This document shows positions 55,367 through 63,033 of a DNA stretch of 64,000 bases, piece by piece; position 1 is the stretch's first letter, and each line of letters starts with the position of its first letter. Origin of the DNA: Herbaspirillum sp. SJZ107 (lineage in GTDB: Bacteria; Pseudomonadota; Gammaproteobacteria; Burkholderiales; Burkholderiaceae_D). The notes below the pieces were generated by a model. The model was given only the letters and a program-made list of their open reading frames with translations, did not search any database and was not told the DNA's origin. Where the stretch lies: positions 186,001 to 250,000 of the forward strand of contig NZ_VFNH01000004.1 in the NCBI RefSeq assembly GCF_006715485.1. Direction: 5' to 3'. The translations under genes and the position numbers were made by a program.

Positions 55367-56905
55367 TCACACCTCGATGCCGGCCAGTTGCGCCAGGTCG
55401 CCTTCGGCGATCAGGTGGCGCGGGTCGAGCAGCTGGATCATGCGCTTCTGCTTTTCCAGGTTGGCCATGCGCGCCAGCAGGCGCGACTGCTCGGCGGACA
55501 GGCAGGGCGCCGGCTCGATCGCGCGCCGCTCCACCTTCAGCACCTCGGCCACCGAGTCGACGATGAAGCCGGTGCGCACGCCGTCGATCACGAACACCAT
55601 GATGCGCTGGCGGTCGCTGCGCTCGGCATGGAGCAGGCCGAGGCGGCGCCGCAGGTCGACCACCGGCAGCACGGCGCCGCGCAGGTTAATCACGCCTTCG
55701 ACAAAGGCGGGCGCACGCGGCACCTGGGTCAGCTGTTCCGGGACGCGCACGATTTCCTGCACGCTGTCGATCGGCACGCCGAATTCTTCCTGGCCGAGGC
55801 GGAACACGACCAGCTGTTCCTCGTCGTCGCTGCCGGCGCGGCCATTGCCGGTATCCTCTTCCATGTGGGTTTGCATGTGTTGGTTCTCCAATACTTCGCG
55901 GATCGCGTCCTGGCGGAACATGCTGGCGGCATCGATGATCGACACCAGGCGCTTGCCGCCGTCGAGACGGCAGATGCGGGCGATGTCGGCCATGCCGGGT
56001 TCGCGCGCCAGCAGCGGCGGCACCGGTTCGGCCCCGGACAGGGGCACGCGCAGGACTTCGTTGACGCTGTCCATCACCACGCCGACAGCAGCGCCAACCC
56101 CAGCGCCGCCGATCGCGACCACCACGATGCGGCTCTGCTCGTCGGCGGCGCGTTCCGGCAGCGCGAACATGCGGCGCAGCGACACCAGCGGCAGCAGGCG
56201 CTGGCGCAGGGTCATCACGCCCAGCACGTGGCCTTCGGCATGCGGCACTTCGACGATCTCGTCGGGCATCTGCACGATTTCCTGCACGTTCTCGATCGCC
56301 ACCGCATATTCCTGGCCGGCGACTTCGAAGCTCACCAGCTGCAGCTCGTCGGCGGCGGCACCGTCGTCGGCACCGGCTGCCGCGCCGGCGTTCAGGCCGG
56401 CCACGGCGGCGCTGCGCACGGCGCGTGCGGCCTGGGCGAATTCGGCGGCGATCAGGCGCTCGAAATCGAGCACCATGATCATCGCGTGGCCGCCGACGTC
56501 CTTCAGCAGGCCGCGCAGCAGCTCGCTGCGCACGGTGGTCGATACGCCGGCCGCATCCTCGATCTGGCGCACGTCGACGCCGACCACGCTGGCCACGCGG
56601 TCGACCACGAAGCCGAGCGGCTGGCCGAGGTCGATCACGACCGCGCGCGAGGCGTCGTCGGCGGGGCGCTCCGGATAGCCGAAGATGCGGCGCAGGCTGA
56701 TGATCGGCAGCACCTTGCCGCGCAGGTTGGCCAGGCCGTCCAGCGTGGGCGGCGCCAGCGGCACCCGCACCACCTCGGGCACGCGGATGATTTCCTGGAC
56801 CGGCGCCATGTCGACCGCGAACACCTGGTTGCCGGCGACGAAGGTCACGAACTGGCGCACTTCGGAATCGGCGGCCTGCGGTGCCGGATTGATCTCGTCT
56901 CTCAT
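55367..56905 (-). CDS. Triple CheW-domain coupling protein
   Basis: A 512-residue protein of three consecutive CheW domains (about residues 15-165, 190-345 and 365-505). Each starts with a FVTF/LVSF/LVVF strand, continues with VQEI(I/V)(R/Q)(V/M)P and a GLANLRGKVLP-like block, and ends in the helical cap. CheW normally joins receptors to CheA in a 1-domain unit; three in one chain would give a preformed coupling trimer. No other domain is present. It lies directly behind the double-tip receptor gene and 7 bp before cheB, with no separate cheW. Confidence 0.9.
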   Translation of the reverse strand: MRDEINPAPQAADSEVRQFVTFVAGNQVFAVDMAPVQEIIRVPEVVRVPLAPPTLDGLANLRGKVLPIISLRRIFGYPERPADDASRAVVIDLGQPLGFVVDRVASVVGVDVRQIEDAAGVSTTVRSELLRGLLKDVGGHAMIMVLDFERLIAAEFAQAARAVRSAAVAGLNAGAAAGADDGAAADELQLVSFEVAGQEYAVAIENVQEIVQMPDEIVEVPHAEGHVLGVMTLRQRLLPLVSLRRMFALPERAADEQSRIVVVAIGGAGVGAAVGVVMDSVNEVLRVPLSGAEPVPPLLAREPGMADIARICRLDGGKRLVSIIDAASMFRQDAIREVLENQHMQTHMEEDTGNGRAGSDDEEQLVVFRLGQEEFGVPIDSVQEIVRVPEQLTQVPRAPAFVEGVINLRGAVLPVVDLRRRLGLLHAERSDRQRIMVFVIDGVRTGFIVDSVAEVLKVERRAIEPAPCLSAEQSRLLARMANLEKQKRMIQLLDPRHLIAEGDLAQLAGIEV

Positions 56906-56933
56906 AGTTGATCTCTCAATGCGGGCACCCGCT

Positions 56934-58850
56934 TCAGGCGCTCTGCAGCTCGTCGGCCAGCGAAGCGATTTCCTCGACCGCGCTGGACAGTTCTTCGGCG
57001 CCCTGCGACTGCTGGCGCGCGGCGGCGGCGGCTTCGCTGGCGGCCTTGTCGGCTTCCTGGGCGGCGGCCGAGATCTGGTCGGTCGCGGTCTTGACCTGCA
57101 CGATGGCGGCCGAGATGTCGTTGGCGGCGGCCAGGATCTCGCTGGTGCCGGTTTCGACGGCGTTGATGTCGCCTTCGATGGTGATCAGGGCGGCGGTGAT
57201 CGACTTCGCCTTTTCGGCTTCGGCCAGGGCGGTGGCAGCGATCTCGTCGAGGTCGCGGCTGACCACGCCGATCTGGTCCTGCACGGCCTTCACCAGGTCC
57301 TTGATGCTGTCGGCATTCTCGGCCGAGTCGTGGGCCAGGTTGCGGATGTCGGTGGCGACCACCACGAAGCCCTTGCCGAACTCGCCGGCGCGCGCCGCTT
57401 CGATCGAACCGTTCACGGCCAGCATGTTGGTCTGGATCGAGACGGTGGTGATGGCGTCGACGATCTTGTCGATGCGGCGCGAGACCAGTGCCAGCTCCTT
57501 GATCTGGCGCAGCGAGGCGCGCGAGGCGTCGACCGAGGTCGAAATGCCGGTGATCAGGCTGTCCACCGCTTCCTTGTTACGGCCGAGCAGGGCGCGGATC
57601 GCACCGGCCTTTTCGCCGCTGACGGTGGCGCGGCCCTGGGCCAGCTGCAGGCCCTTTTCGATCTGGGTGATGGCGGCGCTCGACTGCTCGGTGGCGACCG
57701 ACTGCACCTGGGCACCCTTGCGGATCTGCTCGATGGCGGCCATGATCTGGGTGCCGGCGCGGCTGATTTCCTGCACCGCCGACGACAGCTCTTCGGCGCT
57801 GGAAGCGACTTCCTCGGCGCTCTTGGCGACGTCGGTCGAGTTCTTCAGGTCTTCGGCCAGTTCCGACAGGGTCTGCGAGGTCGATTCGCATTCGCCCAGC
57901 GCCTGGCTCTGTTCGGCCACGGTCTTGGCCGATTCCTCGGCGGCGGCCGACTGTTCCTCGGCGGCGGCGGCGATTTCCTGCGAACCCTTGAGGGCTTGCT
58001 GGGCGGCGGCCGCCGACTGCTGGGCGCCGACGGCGATCTCGCGCACGCCGGCAACGATCTCGGCGGCGTCCGTACGGATGCGGGCCAGCTGCTCGCCGAT
58101 CGCCTTGCCGTTCTCGACTTCGCCGAGCACGGTGCGCGCCGAGGCGCCGATGCCTTCGGCCACGACCTTCACTTCGCTCTGGATCTGGGCCACCAGGTCC
58201 TGGATCTGCTTGGCGCTCTTTTCCGAGGTCTCGGCCAGGGTGCGCACTTCGTCGGCCACGACCGCGAAGCCCTTGCCGTGCTGGCCGGCGCGCGCCGCTT
58301 CGATCGCGGCGTTCAGGGCCAGCAGGTTGGTCTGGTCGGCGATGCGGGCCACGGCCTTGACGATGTCGCCGATGTTGGCGGCCTGCTTTTCGAGTTCGGC
58401 GACCATGGTCACCGATGCCGCCTGGCGCTCCGCGGCGACACCGACATTGCTGACCAGCACGGCGATCTCGCTGCCGGTGCGTGTCACCAGGTTCTGGGTG
58501 GCTTCCATGCGCACCTGGCTGGCGTCGGCGTTCTCGAGCTGGCGCCCGATCGCGACTTCGACCTGCTGGAAGGCGGCCAGCGATTCCTGCGAAGCCGACG
58601 ACGCCTGCTGGGCGCCGGCGGCGATCTGGTCGGAGGCGCGCTTCAGTTCCTCGGCGGCCGACGAAGCTTCATTGATGCCTGCGGCCAGCTGGGCGGTGGC
58701 GGCGGCGATGCGCTCGGCAGCCTGCTGCTGCTTGGCCAGGGTGCGCGCCTTCTTGCGCTGCACTTCGGCGAGACGGGCCGCGGACTGTGACGGTTTGGCG
58801 GCGACATCGCTGTCGTACTGGGTACTGTGGATTTTCTTGACGAGCGCCAT
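56934..58850 (-). CDS. Double-signalling-domain cytoplasmic chemoreceptor (DosM-like)
   Basis: A 638-residue, almost entirely coiled-coil receptor with no membrane segment and no recognisable sensor domain. It has two complete signalling tips: ALNAAIEAARAGQHGKGF near residue 177 and AVNGSIEAARAGEFGKGF near residue 477, each followed by a VADEVR/VATDIR segment. The roughly 300 residues between tips are continuous heptads. By established work on V. cholerae DosM, a receptor with two signalling domains can bridge two CheA/CheW layers in a cytoplasmic array. First gene of the operon. Confidence 0.92.
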   Translation of the reverse strand: MALVKKIHSTQYDSDVAAKPSQSAARLAEVQRKKARTLAKQQQAAERIAAATAQLAAGINEASSAAEELKRASDQIAAGAQQASSASQESLAAFQQVEVAIGRQLENADASQVRMEATQNLVTRTGSEIAVLVSNVGVAAERQAASVTMVAELEKQAANIGDIVKAVARIADQTNLLALNAAIEAARAGQHGKGFAVVADEVRTLAETSEKSAKQIQDLVAQIQSEVKVVAEGIGASARTVLGEVENGKAIGEQLARIRTDAAEIVAGVREIAVGAQQSAAAAQQALKGSQEIAAAAEEQSAAAEESAKTVAEQSQALGECESTSQTLSELAEDLKNSTDVAKSAEEVASSAEELSSAVQEISRAGTQIMAAIEQIRKGAQVQSVATEQSSAAITQIEKGLQLAQGRATVSGEKAGAIRALLGRNKEAVDSLITGISTSVDASRASLRQIKELALVSRRIDKIVDAITTVSIQTNMLAVNGSIEAARAGEFGKGFVVVATDIRNLAHDSAENADSIKDLVKAVQDQIGVVSRDLDEIAATALAEAEKAKSITAALITIEGDINAVETGTSEILAAANDISAAIVQVKTATDQISAAAQEADKAASEAAAAARQQSQGAEELSSAVEEIASLADELQSA

Positions 58851-58936
58851 CTGCGCCTCCTGGACACGGGTTGATCACGGTCCCGCGTATTGACGGGATG
58901 TGAAGCAGTGTATGCAAGAGGCATGGGGCAGGTGAA

Positions 58937-58952
58937 GTAGGATTGATCCTAC
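58937..58952. promoter_or_regulatory. Inverted repeat 1 upstream of the chemosensory operon
   Basis: GTAGGAT-TG-ATCCTAC, a 7-2-7 inverted repeat like sites bound by NarL-family regulators, 87 bp before the double-tip receptor start. It shares TAGGA...TCCTA arms with the second site, 43 bp away centre to centre (about four helical turns). Confidence 0.6.
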
Positions 58953-58980
58953 GAGAAACGGTAAATTCCTTAAGGCAACA

Positions 58981-58994
58981 TAGGATATTTCCTA
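58981..58994. promoter_or_regulatory. Inverted repeat 2 upstream of the chemosensory operon
   Basis: TAGGA-TATT-TCCTA, same arms and four-base centre as the core of repeat 1. Lies in the gap between the NarL-type regulator gene and the receptor gene. Confidence 0.55.
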
Positions 58995-59006
58995 CGATAA
59001 ACCTGG

Positions 59007-59651
59007 TTACTCGGGTTTTTTGACGAGTCCGTGCTTGACTGCAAACAGTACCAGACCGACCAGATCCCGCACACCGGTGCGCTCCATGATCTGTGCGCGG
59101 TGGGCGGCGATGGTCTTTTCGCTCAAATCTAGCTCATAGGCAATTTCCTTAGTCGACTTCCGGCTGGCGATCATCGTCAGGATCTGTTGTTGCCGTGCTG
59201 TCAGCATGTCGAGTGCCTTCGGCGCAACAGTGGGCGGACGAACGAAGCGTTCGATCATCTTTTTCGACACCGACGGACTCAGGTAGCTGTCGCCGCGACC
59301 GACGGCCTGCAGCGCGATTTCGAGTTCGCTCGGCGCCGATTCCTTCAGCAGATAGGACGCCGCGCCCCGGCGCAGGGCTTCGGCCACCAGCTCTTCCGAG
59401 GCATGCATGCTCAGGATGATCACGCGGGTCTTGGGACTGACCTGGCGGATCGGTTCCAGCAAATCGAGTCCGCTTTCTTCGCCGAGCGTGATGTCGGCCA
59501 CCACGATGTGCGGACGAAGCTGGCGCACCAGTTCCATCGCATCCATCCGGGTACTGGCTTCGCCGACGACGATGAAGCCGTCGATCTGGTTGATCAGGTT
59601 GGAGATGCCCGCACGCACCAGGGCGTGGTCATCGACGAGAACGACGTTCAC
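59007..59651 (-). CDS. NarL/LuxR-type response regulator partner of the LOV kinase
   Basis: A 214-residue two-domain response regulator. Receiver: VDDHALVRAGI, D53 in VADITLGEESG, and the KES lysine. HTH: LTARQQQILTMIASRKSTKE with recognition helix LSEKTIAAHRAQIMER. The start is GTG, fixed by the four-base GTGA overlap with the kinase stop. It lies just upstream of the chemosensory operon on the same strand, so it may control that operon through the inverted repeats in between. Confidence 0.9.
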   Translation of the reverse strand: MNVVLVDDHALVRAGISNLINQIDGFIVVGEASTRMDAMELVRQLRPHIVVADITLGEESGLDLLEPIRQVSPKTRVIILSMHASEELVAEALRRGAASYLLKESAPSELEIALQAVGRGDSYLSPSVSKKMIERFVRPPTVAPKALDMLTARQQQILTMIASRKSTKEIAYELDLSEKTIAAHRAQIMERTGVRDLVGLVLFAVKHGLVKKPE

Positions 59652-60790
59652 TTTTCCTCCGCAGGCGCAAGGGACAGAAGGGGCAGGGTGGCGGTGATCC
59701 GGGTGCCCTGGCCGACGGCGCTGTCGACGCGTAGGCTGCCGCCCAGCAGCTGGACGCGCTCGCTCATCCCTGCCAGCCCCGAACGGCCGTTGCGCGCCCC
59801 GTGCTCGCGCCAGTGCGTGGCATCGAAGCCGAGGCCGTCGTCGCGCACGATGACCTCGATCTCGTCGCCCCTGGCGCCGCCGTTCACCTCGACCACGACA
59901 TGGCGCGCGCGCGCATGGCGCACGATGTTGGTGACGCTTTCCTGCACCAGCCGGAATACGCCGATCTCGATGGCCGCGTCGAGCCTCGGCGGCAGGCCGG
60001 CGTATTCGAAGACGTAGCTGGGACCGCCTTCCAACTGACGCGACAACATGTGGCCGATGGTCGGTTCGAGTCCGAAATAATCGAGGCCGGGCGGGCGCAG
60101 CGACACCGACATGTCGCGCACCAGCCCGACCAGCGAACCCAGTTCGCGCTCGGCCTGGCTCCAGATCGCTTTTCCGCCGTCGTCGTCGAAGTAGGGCAGT
60201 GCCCGGTGCAGCAGCAGGTTGAGGGCGGACAGGCGCTGGCCGAGCTCGTCATGGAGTTCGCGTGCCAGTGCCTTGCGTTCGGCTTCCTGGGCGTTGATCA
60301 GGTCGCGCGACAGGCGGGCCGTGTGGGCACGCTTGCGGCTGATCCTGTCGATCAGGCGCTCGCGCTCGAGGCTGGCGTCTTCCAGGTCGCCAACCAGCTG
60401 TTTTTCCCGTGTCATGTCATGCTGGAACCCGGCAAAATGCGTAACCTTGCCCTCGTCGTTCTGCATCGGGAAGATATACAGCTTGTTCCAGAACATCTCG
60501 CCGTTCTTGCGGTAATTCCTGAGGATGCATTCGGCCGCGAGACCGTGCGCCAGGGCCTCGGCCAGGTGGGCGCGGTCGGACTGGCCGCGGTCGCTGCCCT
60601 GCAGGAAGCGGCAATTACGGCCGACGACTTCGGCGCGCGCATAGCCGGTGATGCGCTCGAATGCCGCGTTGACGAACACGATTGGATAGTCGGGCTGCAG
60701 CGCGTCGGTGATGACGACGGGTGCGTTACTGGATTCCAGGAACGAAAACAGAAATTCCAGGCAGCGGTGTGGGGAACGGCTGCTGTCCAT
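59648..60790 (-). CDS. LOV-domain histidine kinase (probable blue-light receptor)
   Basis: A soluble 380-residue kinase. The N-terminal PAS domain is a LOV domain: VFVNAAFERITGY, then GRNCRFLQGSDRGQ with C60 in the position that forms the flavin-cysteinyl adduct under blue light, then the flavin-facing RNYRKNGEMFWNKL block. A short coiled coil leads to a HisKA_3 domain with H180 in RELHDELGQRL and a HATPase domain (ESVTNIVRHA, DDGLGFD, GRSGLAGM). The ATG was chosen because it gives the normal LOV N-terminus; no good ribosome binding site is visible. Coupled to the regulator gene by overlap. Confidence 0.88.
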   Translation of the reverse strand: MDSSRSPHRCLEFLFSFLESSNAPVVITDALQPDYPIVFVNAAFERITGYARAEVVGRNCRFLQGSDRGQSDRAHLAEALAHGLAAECILRNYRKNGEMFWNKLYIFPMQNDEGKVTHFAGFQHDMTREKQLVGDLEDASLERERLIDRISRKRAHTARLSRDLINAQEAERKALARELHDELGQRLSALNLLLHRALPYFDDDGGKAIWSQAERELGSLVGLVRDMSVSLRPPGLDYFGLEPTIGHMLSRQLEGGPSYVFEYAGLPPRLDAAIEIGVFRLVQESVTNIVRHARARHVVVEVNGGARGDEIEVIVRDDGLGFDATHWREHGARNGRSGLAGMSERVQLLGGSLRVDSAVGQGTRITATLPLLSLAPAEEK

Positions 60791-61140
60791 GTCAGTACAA
60801 ACGTGAATAGTTGTGATTTTAGTGTAACAAAGATCGCCGGTTGTGTCCGCACGTATGTCACGCGCATGGCATGCAGCGACAGGGGGGGCGTACTCACCGC
60901 TTTGTGGGGACTGCCGGGCTTTGCGCGTGTGGTTCGGCGCCAAGGGCGCGGATTTTTACCTGCACGATCCCGTGTTCTGGGCCAAGACCGGCGCGTCCGG
61001 GTTCGTCGGGCTGCCGTAATGCCCTGCAGTGAGGGCATCCGGCGACATGTCCTACATCGAACCAGCCAGTGTGCCTATTTTCGATACCGTGCAAGCCCTT
61101 AGACTTGAGCCTATCGATCACGCATTCGAAGGAACACATC
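60791..61140. other. Intergenic region upstream of the LOV kinase
   Basis: This 350-bp gap holds the LOV kinase promoter region (AT-rich around 60800-60835), a possible small reading frame (listed separately) and a 6-bp-arm hairpin TGCCCT/AGGGCA at 61020. No RNA gene was recognised. Confidence 0.5.
60855..61019 (+). CDS. Possible small ORF or gene remnant (54 aa)
   Basis: A short frame whose second half has the G/C-ending codon use of real genes and a protein-like sequence: LCGDCRALRVWFGAKGADFY, then LHDPVFWAKTGASGFVGLP. The first part is less convincing and the start (ATG, or GTG four codons upstream) has no ribosome binding site. It could be a small protein with a CxxC pair or the C-terminal remnant of a decayed gene. 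Not recognised. Confidence 0.35.
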   Translation: MSRAWHAATGGAYSPLCGDCRALRVWFGAKGADFYLHDPVFWAKTGASGFVGLP

Positions 61141-61338
61141 ATGGCCGCCAATCAGACGAACCAATCCGACGACAAGCTCGACGCCCCGACCGGCAAGCAG
61201 GACCACGCCCAGGTCCCGCCCGGCTCGAAAACCGGCACCGACACCCGCGACAGCGCCGGCGGCGGCGGCACCGTGCGCGGACCCGGCGGGCCGGACACGG
61301 GCAGCGATGCCATGCCCGGCCAGAGCAACGCGCTGTAG
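61141..61338 (+). CDS. Small hydrophilic hypothetical protein (65 aa)
   Basis: An unrecognised, probably disordered protein rich in Gly, Asp, Pro, Thr and Gln (NQTNQSDDKLDAPTGKQDHA; then a GGGGTVRGPGGPDTG stretch). No signal peptide or membrane helix. ATG chosen with AAGGAA eight bases upstream. It ends before a strong terminator and is transcribed alone. Composition recalls small stress-related hydrophilic proteins, but nothing specific supports that. Confidence 0.65.
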   Translation: MAANQTNQSDDKLDAPTGKQDHAQVPPGSKTGTDTRDSAGGGGTVRGPGGPDTGSDAMPGQSNAL

Positions 61339-61395
61339 CGGAAGCCGTCGCCGGGGCGTATGTGCCGCTGGCGGCTGCCTGTTTGCCACTAAATA

Positions 61396-61430
61396 AAAAG
61401 GTGGCCGTGCATGCCGCACGGCCACCTTTT
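61396..61430. terminator. Bidirectional terminator between small protein and gabD
   Basis: A 15-bp stem (AAAAGGTGGCCGTGC and complement) around a five-base loop between convergent genes; the A/T ends provide the U-run in each direction. Confidence 0.9.
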
Positions 61431-61458
61431 CAGGTCCTGCATCTGGAGCGCCGCAGGC

Positions 61459-62904
61459 TTACACGCCGACCATCGACACCGCCTTGGTGTTCAGGTACGA
61501 CTCCAGCGCTTCCGGACCGCCTTCCGAACCGTAGCCCGAATCCTTGATGCCGCCGAACGGCAGCTCGGCGCTCGGCGTGGCCGGCTGGTTAATCCACAGC
61601 ATGCCGACTTCGACACGGTTCATCAGCAGCTGGGCATTCTTGATCGAGCGCGTGAACGCGTAGCCGGCCAGGCCGTAGGGTAGGCGGTTGGCTTCGAGGA
61701 TCGCGTCTTCCAGGCTGTCGAAGCCGCGGATGCCGGCGACCGGGCCGAACGGCTCGTCGTTGAAGATGCTGGCTTCCAGCGGCACGTCGGCCAGGATGGT
61801 CGGTGCGAAGAAGTTGCCGGCATCGCCGATGCGCTCGCCGCCGGTGGCGACGATGGCGCCCTTGGCGCGCGCATCCTCGACCACCTTGCTCATTGCGGTG
61901 ATGCGGCGCGCATTGGCCAGCGGACCCAGGGTGGTGCCATCAAGCAGGCCGTCGCCCAGCTTCAGGCCTTCGGCGTGCTGCACCAGCGCGCGCGTGAATT
62001 CTTCCTTGATGCCGTTGTGGACCAGGAAGCGGGTCGGCGAGATGCAGACCTGGCCGGCGTTGCGGAACTTGGCGGCGCCGGCGGCCTTGACCGCCAGCTG
62101 TACATCCGCGTCTTCGGCGATGATCACCGGGGCGTGGCCGCCCAGTTCCATCGTCACGCGCTTCATGTGGGCGCCGGCCAGCGCGGCCAGCTGCTTGCCG
62201 ACCGGGGTCGAGCCGGTGAAGGTGACCTTGCGGATGACCGGGTGCGGGATCAGGTAGCCCGAGATCTCGGCCGGGTCGCCGAACACCAGGCCGACCACGC
62301 CGGCCGGCACGCCGGCATCGACGAAGCACTGGAACAGGGCTGCCGGCGATGCCGGGGTTTCCTCGGGTGCCTTGCACAGGAACGAGCAGCCGGTCGCCAG
62401 CGCGGCGCCCAGCTTGCGGACCACTTGGTTGATCGGGAAATTCCATGGCGTAAAGGCGGCGACCGGGCCGACCGGTTCCTTCAGCACCAGTTGCTGGGCG
62501 GCCGGGTTGCGCGACGGCACGATACGGCCGTAGACGCGCATGCCTTCGGCCGCGAACCAGTCGATGATTTCGGCGCCGGCCAGGGTCTCGCCCTTGGCCT
62601 CAAGCAGCGGCTTGCCCTGTTCCTGGGTCAGCAGGCGGGCGATGTCGCCGGCGCGCTCGCGCAGCAGGCTGGCGGCGCGGCGCATGATGGCGGCGCGTTC
62701 GGCCGCCGGGACCGCGCGCCAGGCCTCGAAACCGGACTTGGCCGCGGCCAGGGCGCGGTCGAGGTCGGCGATGCTGGCATGGGCGACCGTGCCGATGGTC
62801 TGGCCGGTGGCCGGGTTCAGCACCGGGATCGTCTTGCCGCCGCTGGCGTCGCTCCATTCGTTGGCGATCAGGAGGCGGGTGTCGGGATAGCTGGAAGTCG
62901 TCAT
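61459..62904 (-). CDS. gabD: Succinate-semialdehyde dehydrogenase (GabD type)
   Basis: A 481-residue aldehyde dehydrogenase that oxidises succinate semialdehyde to succinate. The catalytic cysteine is C287 in GQVCISP and the general base E253 in MELGGHAP. FTPWNFPINQVVRKLGAALA and LTQEQGKPLLEAKGE are typical of the GabD branch. NAD versus NADP use is not decided by eye. The start follows AAGGAA. The neighbouring C4-dicarboxylate symporter gene on the same strand upstream fits a role in feeding succinate to the TCA cycle, but a terminator separates the two. Confidence 0.89.
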   Translation of the reverse strand: MTTSSYPDTRLLIANEWSDASGGKTIPVLNPATGQTIGTVAHASIADLDRALAAAKSGFEAWRAVPAAERAAIMRRAASLLRERAGDIARLLTQEQGKPLLEAKGETLAGAEIIDWFAAEGMRVYGRIVPSRNPAAQQLVLKEPVGPVAAFTPWNFPINQVVRKLGAALATGCSFLCKAPEETPASPAALFQCFVDAGVPAGVVGLVFGDPAEISGYLIPHPVIRKVTFTGSTPVGKQLAALAGAHMKRVTMELGGHAPVIIAEDADVQLAVKAAGAAKFRNAGQVCISPTRFLVHNGIKEEFTRALVQHAEGLKLGDGLLDGTTLGPLANARRITAMSKVVEDARAKGAIVATGGERIGDAGNFFAPTILADVPLEASIFNDEPFGPVAGIRGFDSLEDAILEANRLPYGLAGYAFTRSIKNAQLLMNRVEVGMLWINQPATPSAELPFGGIKDSGYGSEGGPEALESYLNTKAVSMVGV

Positions 62905-62980
62905 CGTTGCGGTTCCTTTTCTGGATGAGGCGTATATGATCGCACCGCTTTCGATTGTTTGCTTAACATGGCGAAGAACG

Positions 62981-63007
62981 AAAAAAAACGCCGGGCAAGC
63001 CCGGCGT
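62981..63007 (-). terminator. Rho-independent terminator of the dctA-like gene
   Basis: On the minus strand CGCCGGGC pairs with GCCCGGCG around a very short loop, followed by eight Ts, just past the symporter stop codon. Confidence 0.85.
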
Positions 63008-63033
63008 CGTCAGGGTGGAACGAGGAATCGTGA

